Source of the DNA: Arthrobacter sp. MYb213
GTDB taxonomy: Bacteria; Actinomycetota; Actinomycetes; Actinomycetales; Micrococcaceae
Assembly: GCF_002979915.1 (NCBI RefSeq)
Contig: NZ_PCQA01000005.1
Location: 1-64,000, forward strand
Length of the DNA: 64,000 bases
Direction: 5' to 3'
The notes below the pieces were generated by a model. The model saw nothing but the letters and a program-made list of their open reading frames with translations, was not told the DNA's origin and did no database searches. The translations under genes were made by a program, and so were the position numbers. This document shows positions 1 to 9,078 of this stretch, piece by piece (position 1 is the first letter of the stretch; each line of letters begins with the position of its first letter).

Positions 1-162
1 TTGAAGTAAGTGAAAGTCAGTAATGATGATGGTTTGAGGCCCTGGACACTGTGGTGTTCGGGGCTTCACCTGTTTAACCCGCAGTTTAGTGCTGGTTGCC
101 GGTTGCATGCTGTTGGGTGTTGCCGGCCTGGTGGGGTGGTTGTGGTGTCGGGTTCTGCCTGG

Positions 163-184
163 AAGGGTGGGACCCTTTTTTCTG
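163..184 (+). terminator. Rho-independent terminator-like hairpin
   Basis: A six-base stem, AAGGGT (163-168) with ACCCTT (172-177), closes a GGG loop and runs into a T-rich tract. It would end a plus-strand transcript entering from the left, possibly an rRNA operon outside the window. The stem is short, so the call is moderate. Confidence 0.5.
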
Positions 185-860
185 TTTAACGACACTGATC
201 CACGAGACCGCTGCACGGCCAGGTCCCTGCGCTTTTGGTTCACGGCGGGGTGCGGCTAAAAACTGGACAATATTCACAATCATCCATGCCGCATCACAAA
301 GCGAATGAAGCGTTAGCTAGCTTTGGGAACTGAAGCGGCGACGCAGGCGCCCGCATCAGCGTAGAAACAGATAATAGCTATTTCGCGTAGCCGACGTCTG
401 GAGGCTTTGGCAGCTAGATCTCCAAATGGTTGTGCCGGGATGGTCCGCGGATCTTCAGATGCTAATTGTCAGCGCACTGACACGTACTCAGTCCCAGGCT
501 TAGGAACTCGCCTGATCAGTTGCTGGTTCTCAATTAGAAGACACGACAAGAGGCCCTGCCAGCGCTTTCTTCCTTCAAGGGAGTGCGGAGGCGCAGGTAT
601 TCAGGTTTGGACATGCTCACGGGGTTGTTAGAGCCCGTTACCGGGCCGGAATGACACCTGGTATGCATGCCTTCACCGAGGGCTGCTGGGTCGCCGTCCA
701 ATCCTGCTGCCGTCGACCAATGATTAGCTGACAGTTGGTCCACAATTCGCATTAGCGGTTACATTTTCAGCGAATATGAACTGAAGCTAGCATGGCTATT
801 GTTGCCGGCATGAAGACCAAATAAGTATGGCGAAAGACACTGTTCGTTGGCGCTAATCGA

Positions 861-891
861 TTGGCGTGAACGCCATGAATCCTGTTATAGT
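861..891 (+). promoter_or_regulatory. Candidate promoter of the 5S gene
   Basis: An extended -10 of the form TGnTATAGT lies at 883-891. A TTGGCG at 861-866 could serve as a weak -35, with a 19-base spacer. Initiation near 898 would give a leader of roughly 57 bases before the 5S gene. This is seen by inspection only. Confidence 0.45.
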
Positions 892-955
892 TATTGAGTT
901 ATCGCAACTGCGAATGGCACTGTAATTTTCCCACGGTTCAACCGTGAGGGTTAGA

Positions 956-1074
956 GTTACGGCGATCATAGCGTGGGGGAAACGCCCGGTCCCATACCGA
1001 ACCCGGAAGCTAAGACCCACTGCGCCGATGGTACTGCACTCGGGAGGGTGTGGGAGAGTAGGTCATCGCCGGGC
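956..1074 (+). rRNA. 5S ribosomal RNA
   Basis: The sequence matches actinobacterial 5S rRNA. It begins GTTACGGCG, contains the conserved central AACCCGGAAGCTAAG, and ends with GTAGGTCATCGCCGGGCA, whose CGCC pairs with the 5' GGCG to form helix I. The ends are placed by analogy with Micrococcus 5S and may be off by a few bases. No 23S gene lies within the preceding 955 bases, and a terminator hairpin follows immediately. Confidence 0.93.
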
Positions 1075-1084
1075 ATCTTTTGCC

Positions 1085-1120
1085 GAAGGCTCCGAGATTT
1101 TCTCGGGGCCTTCGATGTTT
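1085..1120 (+). terminator. Terminator after 5S rRNA
   Basis: A 12-bp stem (1085-1096 with 1102-1113, one T-G pair) has a five-base ATTTT loop and is followed by GATGTTT. Placed ten bases after the 5S gene, it is its likely transcription stop. Confidence 0.75.
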
Positions 1121-1143
1121 AACTTAGATTCTGCGGACATCGA

Positions 1144-1195
1144 CAGCAAGCCCCGATCCAATTACCTTAGGTACTCTGGATCGGGGCTTGCTGTT
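1144..1195. terminator. Bidirectional terminator between 5S and ABC ATPase
   Basis: A perfect 17-bp stem (1144-1160 with 1177-1193) has a 16-base loop. A TTTT run follows on the plus strand. On the minus strand it sits 13 bases after the ATPase stop codon, so it probably terminates the otsAB-ATPase transcript too. Confidence 0.75.
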
Positions 1196-1205
1196 TTGAT
1201 GTTGA

Positions 1206-2270
1206 TCAGTTTGCTAAACGCAATCCTGACTCGGTATCAAAGAGATGTACATGTTCGATTTTGGGCACGATGTTCAGTTTCTGTCCACGGGCCGGTGGTG
1301 TGCGGCCGTTGACTCGAACCACAATAGTCTGGTCTTTGCCGGCCAACTGCGCCGTACCGTAAACGTATGCGTCGGCACCGAGCTCTTCAACCACATCCAC
1401 TATTAGTTCCACGCCTTCCGTGGAGGAGCCAAGAGTTAGATCTTCGGGACGAATGCCTAAGGTCGTTGCTCCCTGAGCACCAACTACCGGCAATGATGAG
1501 TCACCAAAGAGCACCTGGCCGTTAGCAGCTTCAAGCTCCACCAGGTTCATTGCCGGTGAGCCGATGAATCCGGCAACAAATACATTTCGTGGGCGATCGT
1601 AAAGCTCGCGTGGCGTGCCCACCTGCTGAATTTCGCCGTCTTTCAGAACAGCGACCCGATCGCCCATGGTGAGGGCTTCAACCTGGTCGTGAGTGACATA
1701 CACGGTGGTGACCCCCAAACGACGGGTCAGCGAGGCAATCTGCGTGCGGGTCTGCACACGGAGCTTGGCGTCGAGGTTAGACAGCGGCTCATCCATCAGG
1801 AATACCTGAGGCGAGCGAACGATCGCGCGGCCCATGGCCACGCGCTGGCGCTGGCCACCGGAGAGGGCCTTGGGTTTACGATTCAAATATTGTTCAAGAT
1901 CCAATAGCTTTGCAGCTTCAAGGACACGCTTATTGCGCTCTTCCTTGTCGATACCTGCAATCTTGAGCGCAAAGCCCATATTTTCGGCGACGGTCATATG
2001 TGGGTAGAGCGCATAGTTCTGGAAGACCATCGCAATATCGCGGTCCTTAGGCGGAACGTTCGTTACGTCCTTATCGCCAATGAGAATGCGTCCTGAGTTA
2101 ACTTCCTCAAGTCCAGCAAGCATTCGCAAGGTGGTTGATTTTCCGCAGCCCGAGGGGCCGACTAATACCAGGAATTCACCGTCTTCGATCTGCAAATCAA
2201 TTGCATCGACGGAGGGCACAAGTGCGCCCGGGTAAATTCGGGTGGCCTTTTCAAAGGTCACAGTTGCCAT
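1206..2270 (-). CDS. Sugar ABC transporter ATP-binding protein (UgpC/MsiK/SugC type)
   Basis: 354 aa, the usual length of MalK-like ATPases that power carbohydrate importers. Walker A GPSGCGKST is at 38-46, the signature LSGGQ at 136-140, the Walker B end FLMDE at 157-161 and the switch His at 194; a C-terminal OB-fold (TOBE/MalK) domain follows from about 235. No permease or solute-binding gene is nearby. In actinobacteria such stand-alone ATPases (MsiK) serve several sugar importers, while SugC serves trehalose recycling. It lies 65 bases downstream of otsB in the same direction and may share that transcript, which favours a trehalose or multi-sugar role (inference). GAAAGGA precedes the ATG. 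Confidence 0.9.
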   Translation of the reverse strand: MATVTFEKATRIYPGALVPSVDAIDLQIEDGEFLVLVGPSGCGKSTTLRMLAGLEEVNSGRILIGDKDVTNVPPKDRDIAMVFQNYALYPHMTVAENMGFALKIAGIDKEERNKRVLEAAKLLDLEQYLNRKPKALSGGQRQRVAMGRAIVRSPQVFLMDEPLSNLDAKLRVQTRTQIASLTRRLGVTTVYVTHDQVEALTMGDRVAVLKDGEIQQVGTPRELYDRPRNVFVAGFIGSPAMNLVELEAANGQVLFGDSSLPVVGAQGATTLGIRPEDLTLGSSTEGVELIVDVVEELGADAYVYGTAQLAGKDQTIVVRVNGRTPPARGQKLNIVPKIEHVHLFDTESGLRLAN

Positions 2271-2335
2271 GATGACAATCCTTTCACGGGCAGGTACGTG
2301 CCCGACGATCCATAGTGAAAGTGATATGGGACACT

Positions 2336-3118
2336 CTAGTGTCGCATGGAAAGCAGCAATTCCAAAAGTTCTGGCAACATTTCTGGGGTTGCGATTCGAT
2401 GCGTGGCCAAAGTTGGACCCTCGCCCACCTTAATTCCGAGATCCTCGCGGTTCAATATTCGAAAGCCATCTTCGTCGGTGACATCGTCGCCAATGAACAG
2501 CAATGCATCTACGTCAAGGACCTCGCGAAGCCACTGTAAGGCCTGTCCCTTGTTACCAGAATGGACCGAAGCCTCTAATACCGATTTGCCTGCCATGAGT
2601 CGTAGTTCGTCTAGGTGTGCAAGGGCCTGCTGCCCTTCGATGATAGCTGCATCGGCCACCTCGATACTGGGTGCCTGACGCACATGAAGGACGGTAGCTG
2701 AGGGCTTATATTCTAAGCTGACCCCAACATGTCGCTGCGCCACTTCGCTGAGCTTGGCGGTCAATTCCTTGAGATTAGCGCGTTGCGAGGCGGACAAATC
2801 TGGCTGTTCCGGGGAGTCGCTGGGCACCGAGGGTACTCGCCGCTCCGCGCCATGGGAACCAATGAGGTTCTCGGGGCGGGGAGCCGGATAAACTTCGGTC
2901 AGTGAATCGAGGTTTCGACCCGAGACCACGGCTGTCCGCACACCATATTGTTGTGAGAGTTCCTCAAAGACCTGAGCTGCCTGCGGGGTGGGCCTGGCAT
3001 CTTCTGGTCGGTCCACGAGTGGCGAAAGTGTTCCGTCAAAATCGAGGGCGACTAAAATTCTGCGATGTCCGGCGAAAGTAGACAGCGCAGCATAGAGCTC
3101 CGGGGCAAATTTTGGCAC
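2336..3118 (-). CDS. otsB: Trehalose-6-phosphate phosphatase
   Basis: 260 aa HAD-superfamily enzyme that dephosphorylates trehalose-6-phosphate to trehalose in the cytosol, the second step of the OtsAB pathway. The catalytic DFDGT motif has its two Asp at residues 26 and 28. The C-terminal IGDDVTDEDGF motif carries the Mg-binding acids typical of OtsB. The length is normal for the single-domain bacterial form. The start is GTG, 29 bases after the otsA stop, so the two genes are almost certainly one operon. Confidence 0.93.
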   Translation of the reverse strand: MPKFAPELYAALSTFAGHRRILVALDFDGTLSPLVDRPEDARPTPQAAQVFEELSQQYGVRTAVVSGRNLDSLTEVYPAPRPENLIGSHGAERRVPSVPSDSPEQPDLSASQRANLKELTAKLSEVAQRHVGVSLEYKPSATVLHVRQAPSIEVADAAIIEGQQALAHLDELRLMAGKSVLEASVHSGNKGQALQWLREVLDVDALLFIGDDVTDEDGFRILNREDLGIKVGEGPTLATHRIATPEMLPELLELLLSMRH

Positions 3119-3147
3119 GATCGTTCCGTTCAGACTAGGCGTGGTAT

Positions 3148-4617
3148 TTAGTGGGCTGGGCTGGGGCTAATCTGGTTTGCCCGTGAATTGATTTCCGCCA
3201 GCTCTGCAAGGAAGCGCGCGGACCAACTGGTGACGTCGTTTTCTAACAGGTGACGATTCATACGCCGCATACGTCGGGCTTGTTCATTTTGATCCATGTG
3301 GACCGCCTCGATGATCTTCGCTTTCATCCCATCGATATCATGCGGGTTCACTAGTACTGCTTGGGTCAGCTGATCCGCTGCCCCGGTATATTCCGAGAGC
3401 ACCAAAACACCTCGTCCGTCTTGATGCGAGGCCACATACTCCTTCGCGACAAGGTTCATGCCATCGCGTAGCGCCGTGACCAGCAGTACGTCAGAGGCAA
3501 GGTACAAGGCGATCATTTCGCGTAGCGGGTAGGAGTGGTGCAGATAGCGAAGGGTTGTGTGGCTCAAGGTGTCGTGCTGCCCGGTGATCTGCCCGACCAT
3601 TAGTTCTACCTGGTCACGCAGTTCCATATACGAGCCGACATTTTCACGGCTAGGGCTGGCGACCTGAATCAGGCAGACATCTCCGGCGCGCAGCGACTGA
3701 TCGTTGAGCAGCTCTCCGTAGGCCTTAAGCCGGTGCCGAATACCTTTGGTGTAATCGAGTCGGTCTACGCCGAGCATGATGGTATTTGGGTTGCCCAGTT
3801 CCAAACGGATCTGGGCCGCTCGGGCAATGATCTGTGGATCGCGTGAAAGCTTCGCAATTTCTTCAGTATCGATTGAAATTGGATGGGCTTCGGCCCGACA
3901 CAAGTTCTGAATGCCATGCGTGGCCGAAGGTGTGGCTTCATGGCCCTTGGTGGAGTAGTCGGTGAAGCGGCGTAGGCAGCGCAGGAAATTCGAGGCATCG
4001 GTCTCACGCTGGAAGCCCACCAAATCGGCTCCTGCGAGTCCTTCGAGGATCTGGGTGCGCCATGGCAGCTGAGAGAACAAGCTGGCGGCCGGGAATGGAA
4101 TATGAAGAAAGAATCCAATCTTCAAATCTGGCCGGGCCCGCCGTAGCATCTGTGGCACTAGCTGCAGCTGATAATCGTGGACCCACACGGTGGCGTGTTG
4201 TGCAGCTGTGCGAGCCACTGCGTCGGCAAAACGTTGGTTGATCTTCTTATACCGGTCCCACCAGGTGCGGTGGTATTCCGGTGGCACGATGACATCGTGA
4301 TAGAGCGGCCAAAGAGTGGAGTTTGAGAACCCCTCGTAGTAGAGATTGAGGTCTTGCTCGCTGAGCGGAACCGGGACGAGATGAATGTCGTCCTTGTCGA
4401 ATTCGGCGAGTTCTTCATCAACACCGCCATGCCAGCCCACCCACGCACCTTCGGACGCGGCCATCACGGGTTCCAATGCTGTTACTAAACCGCCTGGTGC
4501 ACGCTGAAAACCTTGAGTCCCATCAGGCAGCGTAATCCTGTCGACCGGTAGCCGGTTAGCTACCACCACAAAATCGTAGGGATTGTTCTCGCTAGCGACT
4601 GTTAGTTCATTGCTCAC
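3148..4617 (-). CDS. otsA: Trehalose-6-phosphate synthase (UDP-forming)
   Basis: 489 aa glycosyltransferase of family GT20 that joins UDP-glucose and glucose-6-phosphate into trehalose-6-phosphate. Visible family blocks are VVVANRLPVDR near the N-terminus, WVHDYQLQLVPQMLR, VDRLDYTKGI, and the C-terminal LRDGMNLVAKEYVA nucleotide-sugar loop. The frame is open to a GTG at 4635, but AGGAGG at 4624-4629 sits six bases before the GTG at 4617, which is therefore preferred. It is first in an otsA-otsB(-ATPase) operon. Trehalose is an osmotic and desiccation protectant and a reserve sugar in this lineage. Confidence 0.94.
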   Translation of the reverse strand: MSNELTVASENNPYDFVVVANRLPVDRITLPDGTQGFQRAPGGLVTALEPVMAASEGAWVGWHGGVDEELAEFDKDDIHLVPVPLSEQDLNLYYEGFSNSTLWPLYHDVIVPPEYHRTWWDRYKKINQRFADAVARTAAQHATVWVHDYQLQLVPQMLRRARPDLKIGFFLHIPFPAASLFSQLPWRTQILEGLAGADLVGFQRETDASNFLRCLRRFTDYSTKGHEATPSATHGIQNLCRAEAHPISIDTEEIAKLSRDPQIIARAAQIRLELGNPNTIMLGVDRLDYTKGIRHRLKAYGELLNDQSLRAGDVCLIQVASPSRENVGSYMELRDQVELMVGQITGQHDTLSHTTLRYLHHSYPLREMIALYLASDVLLVTALRDGMNLVAKEYVASHQDGRGVLVLSEYTGAADQLTQAVLVNPHDIDGMKAKIIEAVHMDQNEQARRMRRMNRHLLENDVTSWSARFLAELAEINSRANQISPSPAH

Positions 4618-5014
4618 CGTAAACCTCCTGGCCACGTAACTACTGCGAATGGAAGCACCGCAGTTTGCCGGTTGTCAGCACATGATGGTCTAAGTAAACC
4701 AACATCGCTTTTGCCCCAGTTTTCGGATCAAGTCCGGAATCCGGGTGAAACCGTGTTCTACCACTCAATGTACGTGACAAGGCTCCCTATTGCTCTTTTA
4801 ACCCATGGTCAAGACGAATAATGAACTATCGCGTGATGACTTGGTTGAAGTCTCAAATATCCACGGTTAGCGGCTTTGCGCCGTGTTGGTGAATCTTATG
4901 CGCATCCTGTGAAGGTTGGAAAAAGTGCGGGTTACTGGGTATTTGAGCCATTGCATTGGCTAAGCTAGAAGGCAGATTAGAGTATTTCCGTTGAGCCAAG
5001 GAACAAGCAAACTT
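4618..5014. other. Divergent intergenic region
   Basis: About 400 bases separate divergent otsA and the thioredoxin-fold gene. No credible ORF, RNA gene or strong hairpin was seen. It must carry the promoters of both neighbours, but no -35/-10 pair stood out enough to assign. Confidence 0.5.
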
Positions 5015-5881
5015 ATGTCGACAAACAACTCGCGTCCGTCCAAAGCGGAGCGCAGCGCTAGCGCTCGCGAAAAGGCTGCGCAGATGCAGGCAACTCAGGC
5101 TGCCGCTCAGAAGCGAAAGTCATTGATGGTTAAGCTCGGTGTGCTGGCAGCGGTCGTGGTGGTCGTGGCGCTCGTCGTTGTGCTTATCGTACAAAATAAC
5201 AACGCGAAGATTTCCGAAACCGGCTCGGCTCCTCAGGGTGGTAACGCTGCCGGCGGCATCCTGCTGACCTCACCTACCACGGTGGCAGATACCTCCGGGA
5301 TAAAGATCGACAACACCAATCTTGCTCTTAAAGATGATCGACCTACGACGCCGGAACCTAGCGAGCTGACCGTGGGGGCCAAGGGCGAACCAGTGAACGT
5401 AACCTTGTACGTCGATGCGAACTGCGTTCACTGTGCAGAGTTTGAAAGCACTTATGGTCCCCAGCTCAAGCAGTGGCTGACCGATGGCAAGATCACCTTG
5501 GAATACCGCAATGTCGGATTCCTTGACGGTGGCTCACCATCGAACTTCTCTTCACGTGGTGCTAACGCCTTGGCTTGTGTTGCCGATCAGAGCCCAGCGG
5601 CGTACCTAGACTTTGCTACCGCGCTGTGGGGGCATTACGACCAGGGTGAAATGAAGAATGCTGAGCTTTCTGACATGGCAGTTGCTGCTGGAGCTTCCGA
5701 TTCGGTGAAGAGCTGCATCGATAAGGGAACTTTCCGTCCCTTCGTTGAAAAGACCACAGTGACCGCGCAGAACGAAGGCGTAGCTGCCACCCCAAGCATC
5801 TTCGTTCAGGGTAAGAGCGTTGATCTTGCCTCGACGGACTTCGCTGAAGCAGTCGAAGCGGCTATCAAAGCCAACGCCTAA
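5015..5881 (+). CDS. Membrane-anchored DsbA-like thioredoxin-fold protein
   Basis: 288 aa. A charged cytoplasmic N-terminus (Ala/Lys/Arg-rich, about 35 residues) precedes one hydrophobic segment rich in Val at roughly 38-60. An extracytoplasmic domain follows, with the redox motif C137-V-H-C140 and a late cis-Pro region (ATPSIFVQG). This is the DsbA/thioredoxin_4 architecture common in actinobacteria for disulfide formation or isomerisation outside the membrane. A TTG at 4991 is in frame, but the ATG at 5015 has AAGGAA about 11 bases upstream and is preferred. No VKOR-like partner is in the window. Confidence 0.85.
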   Translation: MSTNNSRPSKAERSASAREKAAQMQATQAAAQKRKSLMVKLGVLAAVVVVVALVVVLIVQNNNAKISETGSAPQGGNAAGGILLTSPTTVADTSGIKIDNTNLALKDDRPTTPEPSELTVGAKGEPVNVTLYVDANCVHCAEFESTYGPQLKQWLTDGKITLEYRNVGFLDGGSPSNFSSRGANALACVADQSPAAYLDFATALWGHYDQGEMKNAELSDMAVAAGASDSVKSCIDKGTFRPFVEKTTVTAQNEGVAATPSIFVQGKSVDLASTDFAEAVEAAIKANA

Positions 5882-5934
5882 ACAGGCGCTCATAGCGGGC
5901 AGCATGTAGCTAATTCGCTAATCGACTTCCTGCG

Positions 5935-5985
5935 CTAACGCAAGGCAGTGTCTCATTCGTGAGTCGCTGCCTTGCTTGCGTTAAC
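5935..5985. terminator. Hairpin after thioredoxin-fold gene
   Basis: A GCTAACGCAAGGCAG arm pairs with CTGCCTTGCttGCGTTA across an 18-base loop. It lacks a clear T-tract, but its position between the stop codon and tRNA-Thr fits a transcription stop. Confidence 0.5.
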
Positions 5986-6042
5986 CGCCTCGGCCGCTCG
6001 ATTCGCAGTAGAGCCTAGTCTTCGGATATTCTTATTTAGTAC

Positions 6043-6116
6043 GCCTCCTTAGCTCAGCTGGCCAGAGCAACGCTCTTGTAAAGCGTAGGTCATCGGTTCG
6101 AATCCGATAGGGGGCT
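6043..6116 (+). tRNA. tRNA-Thr (anticodon TGT)
   Basis: A full cloverleaf is visible. Acceptor GCCTCCT pairs with AGGGGGC. The anticodon stem ACGCT/AGCGT encloses the loop CTTGTAA, giving anticodon TGT, and a GGTTCGAATCC T-arm is present. The 3' CCA is not encoded. A strong terminator follows. Confidence 0.96.
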
Positions 6117-6121
6117 CGAAT

Positions 6122-6167
6122 GACCCTCGTCAACGTTTGAAATGAACGGTGACGAGGGTCTTTTTTT
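6122..6167 (+). terminator. Terminator after tRNA-Thr
   Basis: An 11-bp perfect stem (6122-6132 with 6150-6160) is followed directly by seven T residues. This is a textbook Rho-independent terminator. Confidence 0.9.
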
Positions 6168-6336
6168 CACATTATCCGTGCGACACGTGGCGTCTGTGCG
6201 CTGGGCATTTTGCAAAGGCTTGGTTTATTCAGGTTTTTTGTCGTTCGGGGCGCTAAACTTCAGATGAGTTTTGCTGTTGTTTTCTTAGCGGGAACGTGGC
6301 AGACAAAAGACAACATAACAATTCAAGGAGCCAGAC

Positions 6337-7269
6337 ATGGCCGGTGGACTCGTAGCCCTACTCGATGATGTCGCAGCCCTAGTAAAGGTCACCGCGGCGT
6401 CATTAGATGACATCGCCTTGGGAGCTGCTAAGGCAAGTACTAAGTCCCTCGGTGTGGTCATTGACGACGCTGCAGTCACACCCCAGTATGTGAAGGGCTT
6501 ATCGCCCAAGCGGGAGCTTCCAATTATCTGGAAGATCGCGGTAGGTTCCATTCGGAATAAGCTGCTGATCATCTTGCCGCTCGCCTTGATTCTTTCTCAG
6601 TTTGCGCCGTGGGCGCTGACTCCCATCTTGATGCTCGGCGGAGCGTATCTGGTTTTTGAGGGTGCCGAGAAGCTACTCGAAGCCATGGGAGTGATCAAGC
6701 ATCACAGCCCAGGTGGCAAGGAGGGCGAGCGGGACGAGAAAGCAATTATTGGCTCCGCCGTCCGCACCGATCTAGTGCTCTCTGCGGAGATCATGGTCAT
6801 CTCGCTTAACGAGGTATCTCATGAACCCTTCCTGAATCGTGCATTGATTTTACTTGTCATTGCGGTTCTCATGACGGTGGTCGTCTATGGCGCGGTGGGA
6901 CTGATAGTTAAGATGGACGACATTGGGCTACACATGGCTCAGAAAACATCTACGCTTTCGCAGAAGGTTGGCCGTGGCCTAGTTAAGGCCATGCCGATCG
7001 TGATGTCGATCTTGAGCAAGGTCGGTGTTGTGGCCATGTTGTGGGTCGGTGGACACCTCATCCTTGTGGGCATGGACGAACTTGGGTGGCATGCCCCTTA
7101 TGGTTTTGTGCACCACATGGAACTTTTGGTTCATGACGCGACAGGCTCGGCAGGTGCCGTCTTGGGGTGGCTGACAAATACCGCGTTCTCCTGTGTCGCC
7201 GGATTCTTGATTGGCTGCGTGATCGCCGTGGTGGTTGTGGGCATCAACAAGTTGCGCGCCAAGCACTAA
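6337..7269 (+). CDS. DUF808 family membrane protein
   Basis: 310 aa, matching the YedI/DUF808 family by its opening (MAGGLVALLDDVAALVK), the DDAAVTPQYVKG block and the hydrophobic layout. The protein has a soluble N-terminal 70 residues and then several membrane segments, roughly at 75-110, 165-190, 220-245 and 275-305. The function of the family is not established. AAGGAG lies just before the ATG. It stands alone between tRNA-Thr and the restriction-modification genes. Confidence 0.88.
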   Translation: MAGGLVALLDDVAALVKVTAASLDDIALGAAKASTKSLGVVIDDAAVTPQYVKGLSPKRELPIIWKIAVGSIRNKLLIILPLALILSQFAPWALTPILMLGGAYLVFEGAEKLLEAMGVIKHHSPGGKEGERDEKAIIGSAVRTDLVLSAEIMVISLNEVSHEPFLNRALILLVIAVLMTVVVYGAVGLIVKMDDIGLHMAQKTSTLSQKVGRGLVKAMPIVMSILSKVGVVAMLWVGGHLILVGMDELGWHAPYGFVHHMELLVHDATGSAGAVLGWLTNTAFSCVAGFLIGCVIAVVVVGINKLRAKH

Positions 7270-7423
7270 GCGGTCTTTGTACCCCGGGCCAGTAGAATAG
7301 AAGGTGAGAGAAACCTTCCCGCCGTGAATCTGCGAGCCAGCGAAAACCGTTGGAGCTTAGCCCGGTGGATGACCCCCGTTGCTGTCTGGCTAAAACGTCT
7401 GCCGGCCATGGAAAGATCGATGT

Positions 7424-9076
7424 GTGTTGAAGAGCAAAAATAGTAGCGTGAAAGATACCGCAAGGCATGAGCGTGGCGCGTATTTCACCCCAGAACCTGT
7501 GGCTCGCTTTATGGCCCAGTGGGCGCTCGGTGAGCGCGGTCGCCGTGTGCTTGAACCCTCTTGCGGAGAAGCACAATTTTTAACCACTGCACATCAAGTG
7601 ACCAATGACGGCCGCGGGGACGTAGAGCTCTGCGGAGTGGAACTTCACGAACCTTCCGTACTCGCCGCACGGGCACTGCTGGATGCGCAAGGCGCCCCGG
7701 CTAAGATCCGGCACGCAAACTTTTTTGATGTCCCTGGCACCGCAGATATGGATGCCGTCATTGGTAACCCACCCTACGTGCGTTACCAATTACACCGCGG
7801 GGCCCAGCGAGAGCTTTCGCGTGAAGCCGCCCGACGAAGCGGAGTGGAGCTCAACGAGCTTTCCTCCGTCTGGGCTGCCTTTGTAGTTCATGCTACGAGT
7901 TTTCTGAATACTGGTGGACGTCTGGCCTTAGTTCTTCCGGCTGAACTGATGTTCGTCAACTATGCGGGACCGGTTAGAGCTATGTTGCTCGAACGATTCG
8001 CAAATGTTCACCTGGTCGTCTTTGAACAGCGGCTCTTTGCCGATGCTCAGGAAGAAGTGGTGCTTTTACTGGCCGAGGGATATCGCAGTGACTCTAGCGC
8101 TTCTTTTAGCTTGCACCAATTCCGTAACGCGGATGATCTGACTCAACTGACAGAGGGTAGTAAACACACACCAACAACACCTAGCGACCGGTGGACCGGT
8201 TCACTGGTGACCCTAGAAGCCCAAGGGATCTTGAACCATGCATTGTCCAGTGCAGCGTTTAGCAATCTCCAAGGCTGGGGCGAAACGTCATTGGGTGCCG
8301 TGACCGGCAATAACAAGTGGTTTACGCTCAGCCCCGCACGGGCCGAAGAGCTAGGTCTGACCGAGGCCGAACTAGTGAAGATTTCTCCACCAGGCTCACG
8401 GCACCTTCGTGGTTTGGAGCTGAACACAGACCAATGGCAACGCCTGGGTGAGCACGGCATGTCGACCTTAATGTTCCGTCCCTTGGCCGAGGCCTCCACC
8501 GCCGGGGAAGAACTGATTAACAGTGGCGAACTAGATCTGGTGGATCAAGCCTACAAATGCCGGATGCGCACCCCATGGTGGAGAGTGCCGTTGCTGTCTG
8601 TTCCGGACTTGTTCATGACCTATATGAATGCCGACACTCCACGCCTGACAACTAACCATGCGGGGGTGCACCACATTAACTCAATCCACGGTGTGTACCT
8701 GGGCGCAGAAGTTCGCGAGTTGGGGTGTGACTTACTGCCTTTAGCCTCGCTCAATACCTTAACGATGCTCGGTGCCGAGATGGTGGGACGCTCCTACGGT
8801 GGGGGAATTTTGAAGCTGGAACCGAGCGAAGCCGATAAGCTCCCGGTGCCCGCGGCACATCTTGTGGCCCAATTCGAGCAACAGCTGCTAAATATCAAAG
8901 ACGACGTTCGTGTCTATCTGGAGCACGGTAAAAAACAAGAAGCCACTGCGTTAGTTGACGATATTGTGCTGGGTCAAATGTTGGGCTTAGATGATGCGGC
9001 ACTCAGTGCATTGCACGGAGCCCGCCAAGACATGTTAGAACGACGGAAGTCACGAGCAAAGGCAGTGGAGAACTAA
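7424..9076 (+). CDS. Type II DNA adenine-N6 methyltransferase
   Basis: 550 aa class I methyltransferase. An N-terminal GAYFTP block precedes the SAM-binding motif (VLEPSCGEAQF), and the catalytic N115-P-P-Y118 marks amino-group (N6-adenine) methylation. The order SAM motif, NPPY, then a long C-terminal target-recognition half is that of gamma-class enzymes such as M.TaqI and Eco57I-like proteins. It should protect host DNA from the endonuclease encoded two bases downstream. The chosen GTG start has GGAAAG about eight bases upstream; a GTG at 7448 is possible. Specificity cannot be read from sequence. Confidence 0.88.
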   Translation: MLKSKNSSVKDTARHERGAYFTPEPVARFMAQWALGERGRRVLEPSCGEAQFLTTAHQVTNDGRGDVELCGVELHEPSVLAARALLDAQGAPAKIRHANFFDVPGTADMDAVIGNPPYVRYQLHRGAQRELSREAARRSGVELNELSSVWAAFVVHATSFLNTGGRLALVLPAELMFVNYAGPVRAMLLERFANVHLVVFEQRLFADAQEEVVLLLAEGYRSDSSASFSLHQFRNADDLTQLTEGSKHTPTTPSDRWTGSLVTLEAQGILNHALSSAAFSNLQGWGETSLGAVTGNNKWFTLSPARAEELGLTEAELVKISPPGSRHLRGLELNTDQWQRLGEHGMSTLMFRPLAEASTAGEELINSGELDLVDQAYKCRMRTPWWRVPLLSVPDLFMTYMNADTPRLTTNHAGVHHINSIHGVYLGAEVRELGCDLLPLASLNTLTMLGAEMVGRSYGGGILKLEPSEADKLPVPAAHLVAQFEQQLLNIKDDVRVYLEHGKKQEATALVDDIVLGQMLGLDDAALSALHGARQDMLERRKSRAKAVEN

Positions 9077-9078
9077 GC

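Larger units (their letters stand above)
1..955. other. Gene-poor stretch before 5S rRNA
   Basis: No convincing protein gene was found in either strand. The short open frames here lack ribosome-binding sites and any recognisable family. No conserved 23S rRNA sequence was recognised, although the first bases could lie just downstream of a 23S gene outside the window. The stretch holds one terminator-like hairpin near its start and a promoter-like element near its end, both listed separately. Confidence 0.6.

Noticed and set aside
1-60. 3' end of a 23S rRNA gene
   Set aside because: No conserved 23S 3'-domain sequence could be recognised, although a 23S just outside the window is possible.
944-1312. 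122-codon frame covering the 5S gene
   Set aside because: It runs through the 5S rRNA and two terminator hairpins.
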